Source: JAZQQB01 sp045628865
GTDB taxonomy: Bacteria > Bacillota > Clostridia > Lachnospirales > Lachnospiraceae
Assembly: GCA_045628865.1 (NCBI GenBank)
Contig: JAZQQB010000046.1
Coordinates: forward strand, 1 to 23,084
Length of the DNA: 23,084 bases
Direction: 5' to 3'
The position numbers and the translations under genes were made by a program. The notes beneath the pieces are model-generated. The model was not told where the DNA came from, did not search any database, and saw nothing but the letters and a program-made list of their open reading frames with translations. Positions 14,928-23,063 of the stretch are shown here, piece by piece; position 1 is the stretch's first letter, and each line of letters opens with the position of its first letter.

Positions 14928-16001
14928 TTATTTTAACTGATCTTCTGTGTAGTAACCAGAATCAATTAATAATTCTTTGTAGTTAGATGCATCAGCAAAT
15001 ACTGGCTCGCAAAGGAATGAAGGAATAACACCTGTTCCATTGTCATATGTAGTTGTATCATTTACTGGAGCGTCTGAGCCCTTCATGATAGCATCTACCA
15101 TTTCTACAGTTTTTGATGCAAGTGTACGAGTATCCTTGAAGATTGACATAGACTGTTTTCCATCAAGCATATTCTTAACGTTAGCAACGTCACAATCCTG
15201 ACCTGTGATGATTGGCCATTCACCTGTGTAGTTAGCTACAAGTGAGTTTGTAACACCTAATGCTGTAGAGTCATTAGAAGCAAGTACAGCGTCTAACTGT
15301 GTGCCATCTGAGTAATTAGCTGAAAGAATTGCATCAAATCTTGTCTGAGCATTCTCTGTAGACCAGTTAGCTGTAGCAACTGTAGCGAAATCTGTCTGAC
15401 CTGATTTAACTACAAGCTGACCATTGTCAATGTATGGCTGAAGAACATCCATAGCACCACCGAAGAAGAACTTCGCATTGTTATCACCAGGATCACCTGT
15501 GATCAACTCAATGTTGAAAGGTCCGTTACCGTCTTTCAAACCAAGTTTTTCTTCAATGTATTCACCCTGCTTTGTACCTACCATGTAGTTATCAAATGTT
15601 GCATAGTAAGAAACAGCATCTGAGTTCATGATCAAACGGTCATAAGCGATAACCTTGATACCTTTTTCTTTTGCCTGAGCAAGAACTGTACCAAGTGTGT
15701 CACCATCGATAGAAGCAATAACAAGAACTTTGCATCCACCAGCAATCATGTTCTCAATCTGTGAAACCTGAGTTGGGATGTCGTTTGAAGCGTACTGAAG
15801 ATCAACTGTGTAACCAGCCTTCTCAAGTTCCTTCTTCATATTCTCACCATCCTGGTTCCAACGCTGAAGATCCTTTGTTGGCATTGCTACACCAATCTTA
15901 TCTCCACCTTTAGATCCACTACCAGATCCATTTGATCCACAGCCTACTAACAATGTAGCAGCCATGGCTACTGTGAGTAATAAACACAATAGTTTTTTCA
16001 T
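14928..16001 (-). CDS. chvE: Monosaccharide-binding lipoprotein of an ABC importer (ChvE-like)
   Basis: A 357-residue sugar receptor. The signal peptide ends in lipobox LVGC with Cys21, followed by a Gly/Ser linker, so it is tethered to the membrane. The mature part is a periplasmic-binding-protein type I fold. Several stretches closely match what I recall of Agrobacterium ChvE: RWNQDGENMKKELEKAGY, ASIDGDTLGTVL, KVIAYDRLI, SYYATFDNY, SIFKDTRTLA and SGYYTEDQLK at the C-terminus. ChvE binds several aldoses, so broad specificity is plausible. The ATG at 15999-16001 has AAGGAGGG 8 bases upstream. It is the first gene of the operon, behind a good promoter, and is separated from gguA by a hairpin. 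Confidence 0.94.
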   Translation of the reverse strand: MKKLLCLLLTVAMAATLLVGCGSNGSGSGSKGGDKIGVAMPTKDLQRWNQDGENMKKELEKAGYTVDLQYASNDIPTQVSQIENMIAGGCKVLVIASIDGDTLGTVLAQAKEKGIKVIAYDRLIMNSDAVSYYATFDNYMVGTKQGEYIEEKLGLKDGNGPFNIELITGDPGDNNAKFFFGGAMDVLQPYIDNGQLVVKSGQTDFATVATANWSTENAQTRFDAILSANYSDGTQLDAVLASNDSTALGVTNSLVANYTGEWPIITGQDCDVANVKNMLDGKQSMSIFKDTRTLASKTVEMVDAIMKGSDAPVNDTTTYDNGTGVIPSFLCEPVFADASNYKELLIDSGYYTEDQLK

Positions 16002-16111
16002 AAGTAAAACCCTCCTTATTATTTTTCCTAGAAGCCCCCCTCAAATGGTCGCAAAAAACATCTTCTGTATTTTGTTCATTTTTTATTGGTTTCTAGTATT
16101 TTGTAAATCCA

Positions 16112-16140
16112 ATTTTAGCACATCGTTTATTCGTGTTCAA
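16112..16140 (-). promoter_or_regulatory. Promoter of the chvE-gguAB operon
   Basis: On the minus strand TTGAAC (16135-16140) and TAAAAT (16112-16117) are 17 bases apart, and TGC before the -10 gives an extended -10. The leader to the chvE ATG is about 105 nt. Confidence 0.7.
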
Positions 16141-16254
16141 TATTTTTATTTATTTTTGTATATTTTACCAAATATCCTTTTACAAAATAACAAAGAAATT
16201 TCTTTTTACCGTGATTTTACACAAATGTTAATACAATTTATGTAAACCGGTCAA

Positions 16255-16299
16255 GAAAACAAAAAACAAGCGCCACTTCTATTATTGAAGTAACGCTTG
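16255..16299 (-). terminator. Intrinsic terminator after the MATE/clp operon
   Basis: On the minus strand a 13-bp stem with two G-U pairs (16267-16279 with 16287-16299) and a 7-base loop is followed by TTTTTTGTTTTC (16255-16266). It begins 36 bases after the MATE stop and is the first clear terminator downstream of the LytTR promoter. Confidence 0.88.
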
Positions 16300-16334
16300 G
16301 TTTCAAACTTTATATTGTAATGCATTATGTCACT

Positions 16335-17684
16335 TTAATCGTAAATAAAATACTTTTTCTTATACCAAATATATCGAAGCCATGCTGTCAATCCACTTAA
16401 AAACCATACCACACCAACAGACCACCAGATACCCCAAAGGCCAATAGCTGCTATAGAGGTCAAGAAAATAGGAACTGTAAATCTGCCCAGCACTTCTATG
16501 ATACCATTTAACAAAGCAAAAAAGGCATCTCCCACACCATTTAAAACACCACGAACTACGTAGATCACACCTAAAAAGATGTAGAATAAGCTGGTAATCT
16601 GAAGAGCTACTGCTCCCATCTTGATGACCTCCTTATCCTTTACAAAAATACCTGTGATAGGTTTTCCGAATAGTTGCATAATAGGAAGCATCAGCAAAGT
16701 AAAAATAACCATCAAAAGCATGCTCTTTCGATATCCAGTCACCACTCTATCATATTTTTTTGCACCATAATTTTGACCCGTATAGGTAGAAAGTGCCGTT
16801 CCCAATGTCTGATATGGCTGATGAATCACCTGCTCTATCCTGCTGGTTGCAGTAAAGGCAGCCATTGCAACTTCGCCAAAGGAATTGACAACCTTTTGCA
16901 AGGCCATACAGGAGATGGCAATCAAAGAAAACTGTAAGGAAAGTGGAACACCGATTTTAATTGCTTTTAAAATGATCACACGATCAACCCTAAGATCTGA
17001 CTTTGTAAATTTAAAATAAGAATTATATCGAAATGCATAGTACAAGCACACCGCACCTGATACAAACTGTGAGATCAAGGTAGCTAATCCAGCACCTAAC
17101 ACACCCCATCCAAAGAAGTAAACAAACACAAAATCCAGCACCGTATTTAAGATACAGGAAAAGATCAAAAAATACAGTGGGGTTTTGGAATCTCCCAAGG
17201 CTCTAAGCATAGATGCTACATAGTTATATATGGAAACAAAAGCCAATCCGACGCACATAATCTGCATATATAGCACCGCATCCTTTAACACATTTGCAGG
17301 TGTATCTAACAATAGAAGAAGCGGTTTTGTCAAAACAAAGGCAATGGTCCCCACCACGATTGGAAACACCACCATGATATAAGCCACGTTTGCAAGACAT
17401 TTTTTCACCTGCTTCGTATCGCCCTTACCAAAAAACTGTGCCGTGATGATACCACCACCAGAGCCGATTCCATTGCAAAGTGCAAAAAACAAAAAGGTAA
17501 TGGAACCCGTTGCACCAATGGCAGCCAAGGCATCTTTTCCAACCAGTCTTCCAACGATGACAGAATCTACCACATTGTAAAGGTGCTGAAAAATATTCCC
17601 GATCATCATGGGAATGGCAAACAGGATCAAAAGCTTGACGGGATTCCCCTCTGTCATATTCATTGTTTTATCTTTTACAACCAT
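16335..17684 (-). CDS. MATE-family efflux transporter (NorM/DinF-like)
   Basis: A 449-residue exporter with about 12 membrane helices. The N-terminus (MTEGNPVKLLILFAIPMMIGNIFQHLYNVVDSVIVGRLVG) is the standard opening of this large Clostridia MATE subfamily, and the second half starts near SLQFSLIAISCMALQKVVNSFG. The ATG at 17682-17684 has AAAGGA 7 bases upstream. It lies only 28 bp after clpA with no terminator between, so it is probably the last gene of the LytTR-DUF3021-clpS-clpA transcript, and it is followed by a strong terminator. Na+ or H+ driven export of cationic or peptide-like compounds is usual for the family; the substrate here is unknown. The link to the protease genes is positional only. 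Confidence 0.93.
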   Translation of the reverse strand: MVVKDKTMNMTEGNPVKLLILFAIPMMIGNIFQHLYNVVDSVIVGRLVGKDALAAIGATGSITFLFFALCNGIGSGGGIITAQFFGKGDTKQVKKCLANVAYIMVVFPIVVGTIAFVLTKPLLLLLDTPANVLKDAVLYMQIMCVGLAFVSIYNYVASMLRALGDSKTPLYFLIFSCILNTVLDFVFVYFFGWGVLGAGLATLISQFVSGAVCLYYAFRYNSYFKFTKSDLRVDRVIILKAIKIGVPLSLQFSLIAISCMALQKVVNSFGEVAMAAFTATSRIEQVIHQPYQTLGTALSTYTGQNYGAKKYDRVVTGYRKSMLLMVIFTLLMLPIMQLFGKPITGIFVKDKEVIKMGAVALQITSLFYIFLGVIYVVRGVLNGVGDAFFALLNGIIEVLGRFTVPIFLTSIAAIGLWGIWWSVGVVWFLSGLTAWLRYIWYKKKYFIYD

Positions 17685-17712
17685 TTTGATGTCCTTTCTA
17701 ACTCTATACTTT

Positions 17713-19998
17713 TTATTGTAAATCCCATTTGACCAATCCCTTGTCCTCTTTGGCAGTTAGTTTAACCTTACCGCCTTTTTTCAATTTACCAAACAATAAC
17801 TCATCCACCAAAAGCGGTTTGATCTCATTGGTAATGATGCGATCGATCTCTCTAGCACCAAACTCCTGACTAACGCCTTTTTTGGTAAGTGCTGCCACAA
17901 CCTCTTTTCCATAGGTAAAGGTAACCTTATTCTTCGTAAGAAGCTTGGAAACTTCTGCTAGTTTCTTTATTGCGATCCTCTCAGCCATATCCTCATCGAT
18001 GTGCTTAAACACAATGATCTTATTTAATCTGTTACGAAATTCCGGCTGGAAGATCCGCTTTACTTCCTCCATGATCACAGAAGAAGTCACACACTCACTT
18101 TGAAAACCAATACCATTTTTACCAATCTGACTAGCACCGGCATTGGAGGTCATGATAATGATCACATTGCGAAAATCTGCTTTACGCCCCTGATTATCCG
18201 TTAAGGTCGCATAATCCATGACCTGTAGTAAGATATGATAAATATCCGGATGCGCTTTTTCGATCTCATCTAACAAAAGCACACAGGATGGATTCTTTCG
18301 AATCGCCTCTGTCAAAAGTCCACCCTCTTCATAGCCCACATAACCTGCCGGGGAACCAATGAGCTTTGCCACATCATGCTTTTCCTCATATTCACTCATA
18401 TCAAAACGGATCAGCTTCACACCAAGTTCAGTTGATAAACTCTTTGCGATCTCAGTCTTACCAACACCCGTTGGGCCAACAAACAACAAGCTTGCCATTG
18501 GCTTGTGATCCTCTAATAATCCAGCACGGGATAATTTCACAGCATTTACCACCTGCTTCACCGCATCATCCTGCCCAAACACACGGGACAAAAGGCGTTT
18601 TTCCAGGGTTTTTAGTACAGCCATCTCATCCTTTTCCACTGATTCCATTGGCACACGGCAGATGTTTGTCAAGATCTCTCCGATCACATCTTTTCCTACC
18701 GTCTGGCTTTTTTGTGGCAGTGGATGAAGTTTTCGATAGGCACCTGCTTCATCCATCAGATCAATGGCTTTGTCTGGTAAAAATCGCTCATTGATATACT
18801 TATCACTCATGGTCACAGCGTATTCAAGAACACCCTTTCCATATTTGACACCATGGAATTTCTCATATTTTTTGGAAAGGCCCTCTAAGATCTTTACGGT
18901 CTCTTCTATACCAGGCTCGCTGATCTCCACATTTTGAAATCTACGTACCATACTCTTGCTTTTTTCAAAATGCTTTTTATATTCCTCAAAGGTGGTCGCA
19001 CCTATAAAACGGATATGCCCATCTGTCAGATACGGCTTTAACATATTAGACGCATCGAAAGATCCATCCCCTGTGGCGCCTGCGCCAAGCAGATTATGGA
19101 TCTCATCAATGTAAATGATCGGATTTTCTTCTTCATAAATAAGGCTTAAAATCTTTTTGAAACGTTTTTCAAATTCTCCACGATACTGCGTACCTGCTAA
19201 CATGCTTCCAAGATCCATAGAAAATATGCGTGCTCCCTTTAAAGCATCCGGCACCTTTCCACTTCTGATCAGCTGCACCAGCCCATAGGTAATCGCTGTT
19301 TTTCCCGTACCAGGTTCTCCAATATGAAGTGGATTGTTTTTCTCTTTTCTGGATAGGATCTGAATGGTCCTCTCTAACTCTTTCTCCCTACCAATGAGAA
19401 CATAATCCTTTTCTAGCGTATCATTTAAACATGGGGCAAACATGGAAAGTTCAGATACTCTCTCTTCCTGATTCTGTTCTGTGCTCATTCCGGCATGTTC
19501 CTTTAAGGAACCGCTTTTATCCGGATTATGGTGAGCATTCTTGTTGCCTACTCCAGCTATGGCTCCTGGGGTGAAAGCATCTCTTTCCTCTCGAAGCTCT
19601 CGTAAAAGATCCACCTCTTCCACGCCCTGCAGATTCATAAAATACACTGCATAGCTTTCCTGCAATCGAAACATACCACAAATGACATGAGAAAGACCGA
19701 TAGCATCCTTTTCACTGGCAATGGCCTGGTGCTGTGCTATGATCAGGATCTGGTTTAATCCATCTGAGATTTCCGGTTCTTTTTCTTCCACAGTTTCCAT
19801 GGATTCTATCAGATACTCCTCAAGATCGTTAGATAAGTGTTTCACATCACCACCACTATTTTCAAAGGCCCGGATAAATTTCTCGTACCTGCAAAGTACA
19901 AACAGCATCAGCTCCGGTGTCACATATTCATAATTCATTTCTCGACCCAGTGCCAAAAGATCATTCATCAGCACTGCTACTTCTTTTGTTACATTCAC
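17713..19998 (-). CDS. clpA: ATP-dependent Clp protease ATP-binding subunit ClpA
   Basis: A 761-residue AAA+ unfoldase that feeds proteins to ClpP. The order is an N-domain (1-140) that docks ClpS, a charged linker (about 150-190), D1 with Walker A GEPGTGKT (227-234) and Walker B IIYIDE (294-299), then D2 with GPTGVGKT (508-515) and VLLLDE (573-578). There is no ClpB-type coiled-coil insertion, and the length matches E. coli ClpA (758). The ClpP-docking loop tripeptide IGF is at 630-632. The start is GTG 19996-19998, directly after the clpS stop, with GGAGG 8 bases upstream inside clpS. No clpP is in the window, so the peptidase must come from elsewhere. Regulation is probably from the LytTR promoter at the head of the operon. 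Confidence 0.96.
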   Translation of the reverse strand: MNVTKEVAVLMNDLLALGREMNYEYVTPELMLFVLCRYEKFIRAFENSGGDVKHLSNDLEEYLIESMETVEEKEPEISDGLNQILIIAQHQAIASEKDAIGLSHVICGMFRLQESYAVYFMNLQGVEEVDLLRELREERDAFTPGAIAGVGNKNAHHNPDKSGSLKEHAGMSTEQNQEERVSELSMFAPCLNDTLEKDYVLIGREKELERTIQILSRKEKNNPLHIGEPGTGKTAITYGLVQLIRSGKVPDALKGARIFSMDLGSMLAGTQYRGEFEKRFKKILSLIYEEENPIIYIDEIHNLLGAGATGDGSFDASNMLKPYLTDGHIRFIGATTFEEYKKHFEKSKSMVRRFQNVEISEPGIEETVKILEGLSKKYEKFHGVKYGKGVLEYAVTMSDKYINERFLPDKAIDLMDEAGAYRKLHPLPQKSQTVGKDVIGEILTNICRVPMESVEKDEMAVLKTLEKRLLSRVFGQDDAVKQVVNAVKLSRAGLLEDHKPMASLLFVGPTGVGKTEIAKSLSTELGVKLIRFDMSEYEEKHDVAKLIGSPAGYVGYEEGGLLTEAIRKNPSCVLLLDEIEKAHPDIYHILLQVMDYATLTDNQGRKADFRNVIIIMTSNAGASQIGKNGIGFQSECVTSSVIMEEVKRIFQPEFRNRLNKIIVFKHIDEDMAERIAIKKLAEVSKLLTKNKVTFTYGKEVVAALTKKGVSQEFGAREIDRIITNEIKPLLVDELLFGKLKKGGKVKLTAKEDKGLVKWDLQ

Positions 19999-20292
19999 TT
20001 AAGCTTCCTCCACAGTCATTCTAAATGGAAAGCCCATGGCTCTCGCTCTTTTTAAGGCAGCATTCACCTTAGTGGTAGCAATATCATAGGAAAAAGTTCC
20101 CACGACCGCACTTCCGCTTTTATGTACCTGGAGCATCAAAATCTCTGCTTCCATTTCATTTTTATGAAAAATATCAATCAGGATCTCCACCACAAATTCC
20201 ATGGTGGTAAAGTCGTCATTATGCATCACCACATGGTATTTTTTCGGTGCCTGAATTTTGGTTTTCTCTTTGATCTGTTCCTTAGTCGCCAC
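19999..20292 (-). CDS. clpS: ClpS adaptor for N-degron substrates
   Basis: A 97-residue adaptor that binds proteins with destabilising N-terminal residues and delivers them to ClpA. The core YHVVMHNDDFTTMEFVVEIL carries the NDD-T-MEFV substrate-pocket motif, followed by MLQVHKSGSAVVGTFSYDIA with the conserved His, and the C-terminus GFPFRMTVEEA is also family-typical. The length is normal. Translation starts at GTG 20290-20292, overlapping the TAG stop of the DUF3021 gene by one base, with AGGAGAGG upstream. Its stop abuts the clpA start. Both overlaps point to translational coupling, tying ClpS production to a membrane regulator gene and to its unfoldase. Confidence 0.96.
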   Translation of the reverse strand: MATKEQIKEKTKIQAPKKYHVVMHNDDFTTMEFVVEILIDIFHKNEMEAEILMLQVHKSGSAVVGTFSYDIATTKVNAALKRARAMGFPFRMTVEEA

Positions 20293-20756
20293 TATTCCTC
20301 TCCTATAATCGCTTCATTAATGGATGCAATATCCTTTTTTAATGCCTTATACTGGATCACACCCATAATCACAAAGGTTATCCCATATCCCAAAAGGGTG
20401 ATAACAAGTGCCTTAGGATATCTTTGCAATTGCCATAATACCATTGTGATCAGAGAAAGTACAACACTTGTAGCGCAAAAATATAAAATATTTTGCAGCA
20501 CAAAACCAATTTTTTCTATATCATACAAAAAAGTCATCATAGCAAAGGTAGCACCGATGACACCATACATAAGTACATTTATATAAGAAGCAATGGCAAC
20601 AGTAGGAAATAATCTTACAAATTCCGGGGACATGGAAACAAACTGGTCCACTGCCCCTGTTGCATTTACGATTCCATCGATCAAAAGATTCACAACTAGT
20701 CCTGCAAAGGCTGATATTGCAAAGCTTGTTGCTCCGCGCTTTAATATGATTTTCAT
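20292..20756 (-). CDS. DUF3021 four-helix membrane protein, partner of the LytTR regulator
   Basis: A 154-residue integral membrane protein with four predicted helices at about 9-30, 53-77, 83-109 and 115-136, and a charged cytoplasmic tail. DUF3021 proteins are commonly encoded immediately after a LytTR-domain regulator. In the related HdrRM and BrsRM systems of Streptococcus mutans the membrane protein holds the regulator inactive. The start is ATG 20754-20756, with AGGAGG 7 bases upstream, placed on the LytTR stop codon; an ATG two codons earlier is too near that site. Its stop overlaps the GTG of clpS. Family placement is by fold, length and gene order; antagonism of LytTR is inferred from the named systems. 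Confidence 0.85.
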   Translation of the reverse strand: MKIILKRGATSFAISAFAGLVVNLLIDGIVNATGAVDQFVSMSPEFVRLFPTVAIASYINVLMYGVIGATFAMMTFLYDIEKIGFVLQNILYFCATSVVLSLITMVLWQLQRYPKALVITLLGYGITFVIMGVIQYKALKKDIASINEAIIGEE

Positions 20757-20767
20757 GATCATTCCTC

Positions 20768-21214
20768 CTAACCTTTTACAAGCATTCTTTTGATCTTTGA
20801 TACATTTCTTCTGGAAACAAAGGTTTCATACCCGTTCTTCATCTCTAAACGAATGGTTCCTGAAATGTTCATATCAAGACTTTTGATCTTTTTGATATTC
20901 ACAAGTTCTGATTTAGAAATTCTGACAAAAAGCAACTCATCCATCTGTTTTTCAAGCTCGTAAAGCTTACTGCTTACCGTATATTTTTCCTCTTTCGAAA
21001 GGGCAAAAACCTTTTGTCCCTCTGCATAAAAGGAATAGATTTCTACCGGTTTTAATAAAATTTTGTTTCCTCTTTCATCTGTTCCATTCACACCCTGATC
21101 CATTATTTCATGTAAACTGCTTAACATGTTTTTTACTTCTTCATCCAAAACATGCTTGCAAACATGAAGCTCTAACTCTTTGAAAGTATCATTGATATTT
21201 GCTTTGATCTGCAT
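20768..21214 (-). CDS. LytTR-family DNA-binding regulator
   Basis: A 148-residue regulator without a receiver domain. Residues about 1-45 are a short N-terminal region, and 50-148 form a LytTR DNA-binding domain: KPVEIYSFYAEGQKVFAL, YELEKQMDELLFVRISKSELVNIKKIKSL and LEMKNGYETFVSRRNVSKIKRML are all typical. Proteins of this small type pair with DUF3021 proteins. The start is ATG 21212-21214, 6 bases after GGAG; the upstream ATG at 21224-21226 overlaps a palindrome and lacks a site. It heads the operon with a near-consensus promoter, and its stop codon overlaps the ribosome binding site of the DUF3021 gene. It probably regulates its own operon; the other targets and the signal are unknown. Confidence 0.9.
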   Translation of the reverse strand: MQIKANINDTFKELELHVCKHVLDEEVKNMLSSLHEIMDQGVNGTDERGNKILLKPVEIYSFYAEGQKVFALSKEEKYTVSSKLYELEKQMDELLFVRISKSELVNIKKIKSLDMNISGTIRLEMKNGYETFVSRRNVSKIKRMLVKG

Positions 21215-21224
21215 CTTAATCTCC

Positions 21225-21240
21225 ATTTCACTGGTGAAAT
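21225..21240. promoter_or_regulatory. Palindrome at the LytTR ribosome binding site
   Basis: ATTTCAC-TG-GTGAAAT lies in the mRNA leader directly before the GGAG site of the LytTR gene. The same 20-base context recurs at positions 1-20 with a single base change. It could be an operator or a small RNA hairpin controlling translation. Confidence 0.6.
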
Positions 21241-21321
21241 CCGGGGCGTACCCATCCCCTAAACGATTCTTAAATACATGTAATCATGTTTATTCTTCTA
21301 CGAAAAAATGTCTACAGGATT

Positions 21322-21350
21322 ATTATAATCGTTTCTTTTTTTACTGTAAA
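21322..21350 (-). promoter_or_regulatory. Promoter of the LytTR-DUF3021-clpSA-MATE operon
   Basis: On the minus strand TTTACA (21345-21350) and TATAAT (21322-21327) are exactly 17 bases apart. The -35 sits inside the palindrome TTTACTGTAAA (21340-21350). The leader is about 100 nt and contains two small palindromes: ACATG-TAAT-CATGT near 21277-21290 and ATTTCAC/GTGAAAT at 21225-21240. Confidence 0.8.
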
Positions 21351-21389
21351 GATTGGTACGCCTTACAAAAGATGCAAATTTAAGCCTTT

Positions 21390-21420
21390 GTTACTGTACA
21401 CCCCTTGTGTGCACAGTAAC
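21390..21420. repeat. Inverted repeat between the ABC exporter and the LytTR promoter
   Basis: GTTACTGTACAC (21390-21401) and GTGCACAGTAAC (21409-21420) pair over 12 positions with one G-U. It starts 7 bases after the permease stop but has no following T-run on the minus strand, so it is either a weak terminator or an operator lying 40 bases upstream of the LytTR -35. AAGCCTTT flanks it as a direct repeat. Confidence 0.65.
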
Positions 21421-21426
21421 AAGCCT

Positions 21427-22197
21427 TTACGACAGATCCACCTTCATTTTATTGTGAAATACCACAGAAGAAAGCACTACCAGAATGCCTGCAACAACAG
21501 TAACTACCAGCAGTGGGACTACAAATCCCTCAAAAGAAAGCTCGCAGCCGATACCTGCTCTAATACTTTTGGTTGCATATAAAAAAGGAAAACATTTGCT
21601 AACCTTTAAGATCACGCCTCCAGTTCCCTCTGCATCAAACCATACGCCTCCAATAAAAGAGCCTAAAGAAATGATGATCGAACAAAGCCCCGGGGCTGCA
21701 TTCTGATTAAACAAGGTTCCAAAAATAAGTCCTATACCAATAAACATCACAGCCGATGGAAGAGATACTACCAATGCTAAAAAAAGTCCCAATGGATTTA
21801 ACGTAAATCCAACCACCTTTGCGATCACCAATGCTGTCAAAGAAGAAATCACCACCTGACACACCCCGATAAGGATCATTGGTAAAATATATCCATTGGT
21901 GAAATCACTTCCTTCCATTGGAGAGGCATAAAGTCTCATTAAAAAAGCCCCCCCTCGATCCTTAGAAACCATCAGTGCTGTAAACAACATCAAAAAAGTC
22001 TGACCAAACACAATCACACCACCTAAAAGCTGATCGATTCTAAAAATATTCATATTAGCCTCAGCCGGAATGCTCTCATTCACTAACGACATGATGATCA
22101 GCATCACAATTGGAAATGCCACACAAAATATGTAGCTTAAAACATCTCTACCCATTTCTATCAAATTTCTTTTTGCAAAAATCATACTTGTTTTCAT
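21427..22197 (-). CDS. ABC-2 type exporter permease
   Basis: A 256-residue membrane protein with six predicted helices in the ABC-2/DrrB-like fold used for drug, lipid or polysaccharide export. Typical segments are an N-terminal cytoplasmic helix (FAKRNLIEMGRDVLSYIF), LGGVIVFGQTFLMLFTALMVSKDRGGAFLMRLYASPM near 60-95, and GLCSIIISLGSFIGGVWF near 170-187. The ATG at 22195-22197 has GGAGG 7 bases upstream. It follows the ATPase gene by 17 bp, so the two form one exporter unit. The lack of a larger extracellular domain makes a MacB-type function unlikely. The substrate is unknown; closeness to the LytTR operon may reflect a shared role in antibiotic or peptide handling. Confidence 0.92.
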   Translation of the reverse strand: MKTSMIFAKRNLIEMGRDVLSYIFCVAFPIVMLIIMSLVNESIPAEANMNIFRIDQLLGGVIVFGQTFLMLFTALMVSKDRGGAFLMRLYASPMEGSDFTNGYILPMILIGVCQVVISSLTALVIAKVVGFTLNPLGLFLALVVSLPSAVMFIGIGLIFGTLFNQNAAPGLCSIIISLGSFIGGVWFDAEGTGGVILKVSKCFPFLYATKSIRAGIGCELSFEGFVVPLLVVTVVAGILVVLSSVVFHNKMKVDLS

Positions 22198-22214
22198 TAT
22201 TCTGCCTCCTATTC

Positions 22215-22982
22215 TTATTTTGCCTCAGCAATGGAAACAAACACATTTTCCAGTCCCTGCTGCCCAGTCTGTGCTTCTAACTGCCTCTGTGTTCCCAATG
22301 CCCTGATTTCTCCATCCATCATTACCGCAATGCGATCCGCCAAGGACTCCGCTTCTTCCATATAATGTGTCGTTAAGATAATGGTCATATTTCCCTTTAG
22401 TTTCTCGATACTCTTCCACAATTCTCTTCTAGCCAACACATCCAGTCCCAAAGTCGGTTCATCCAAAAAAAGTACCTTTGGTTCTCCAATGAGCGCCATG
22501 GCAATGGATAATTTTCTCTGATATCCGCCTGATAGAGTCTTGGCCTTTTTATTTCTTACCTCTGTCAGCCCAAATGTGTCTATGATCTGTTCCACTCGCT
22601 CATCAGGCTGATTTTTCTTATTTTTTTTCTTTGTTCTATCAGCATTTTGATCAAAAGCGAAGATGTCAGACATAAATTTCAGATTTTCCTTAACTGTCAG
22701 GTTACCAGCTACTGCTGTATCCTGTGTGGAAATCCCCACCAGTCTCTTTACCTCATTAAGATCAGTTAAAACACTATTGGAAAACACATATGCATTTCCA
22801 CCACTTGGCTTCGATAAACCCGTAAGCATTCGAATAGTCGTTGTTTTTCCTGCTCCATTCACTCCCAAAAGCGCCAGGCACTCCCCTTCCATGATTTCTA
22901 AACTAATTCCATCCACTGCAATTTTCTTATCATATCTTTTTGTAAGATTTTCTAACTTGATAGCTACATTTCTCTTTTCCAT
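22215..22982 (-). CDS. ABC exporter ATPase (DrrA-like)
   Basis: A 255-residue ATPase with Walker A GVNGAGKTT (40-48), signature LSGGYQRKL (150-158), Walker B VLFLDE (170-175) and the switch His in TTHYMEEAE near 205. The GYQRK signature is usual for the drug-export (CcmA/DrrA) group. A lysine-rich insertion (about 112-127) lies between the Q-loop region and the signature; it looks like a surface loop. The start is ATG 22980-22982, with GGAGG 5 bases upstream; the ATG four codons earlier contains the ribosome binding site itself. It precedes its permease. The upstream region has an operator-like inverted repeat at the window edge and a leader hairpin. Confidence 0.93.
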   Translation of the reverse strand: MEKRNVAIKLENLTKRYDKKIAVDGISLEIMEGECLALLGVNGAGKTTTIRMLTGLSKPSGGNAYVFSNSVLTDLNEVKRLVGISTQDTAVAGNLTVKENLKFMSDIFAFDQNADRTKKKNKKNQPDERVEQIIDTFGLTEVRNKKAKTLSGGYQRKLSIAMALIGEPKVLFLDEPTLGLDVLARRELWKSIEKLKGNMTIILTTHYMEEAESLADRIAVMMDGEIRALGTQRQLEAQTGQQGLENVFVSIAEAK

Positions 22983-23018
22983 AATAACCTCCATATTTAT
23001 TTATGAAATCTGGAGCGG

Positions 23019-23057
23019 GCTATTTGGGCACCCCACTAAGGGGGGGAAACAAATAGA
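23019..23057 (-). promoter_or_regulatory. Leader hairpin of the ABC exporter operon
   Basis: CTATTTG (23019-23025) and CAAATAG (23051-23057) enclose a second stem of C and G runs. This lies in the leader between the predicted promoter and the ATPase gene and could act as an attenuator. Confidence 0.4.
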
Positions 23058-23063
23058 CCGGTG

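Larger units (their letters stand above)
16002..16334. other. Intergenic region upstream of chvE
   Basis: An AT-rich stretch holding the chvE promoter and leader, and the terminator of the incoming MATE transcript. TGTAAACCGGTCA at 16241-16253 loosely resembles a cre or LacI-type operator, but its right half is poor. No gene is supported; the plus-strand open frame through it lacks a ribosome binding site. Confidence 0.6.

Noticed and set aside
15964..16245. 93-residue plus-strand frame over the chvE promoter
   Set aside because: It is antisense to the chvE start, has no ribosome binding site and the translation is low-complexity Phe/Ile-rich.
16241..16253. cre (CcpA) site upstream of chvE
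   Set aside because: TGTAAACCGGTCA fits only the left half of the consensus and lies about 100 bases upstream of the predicted -35.
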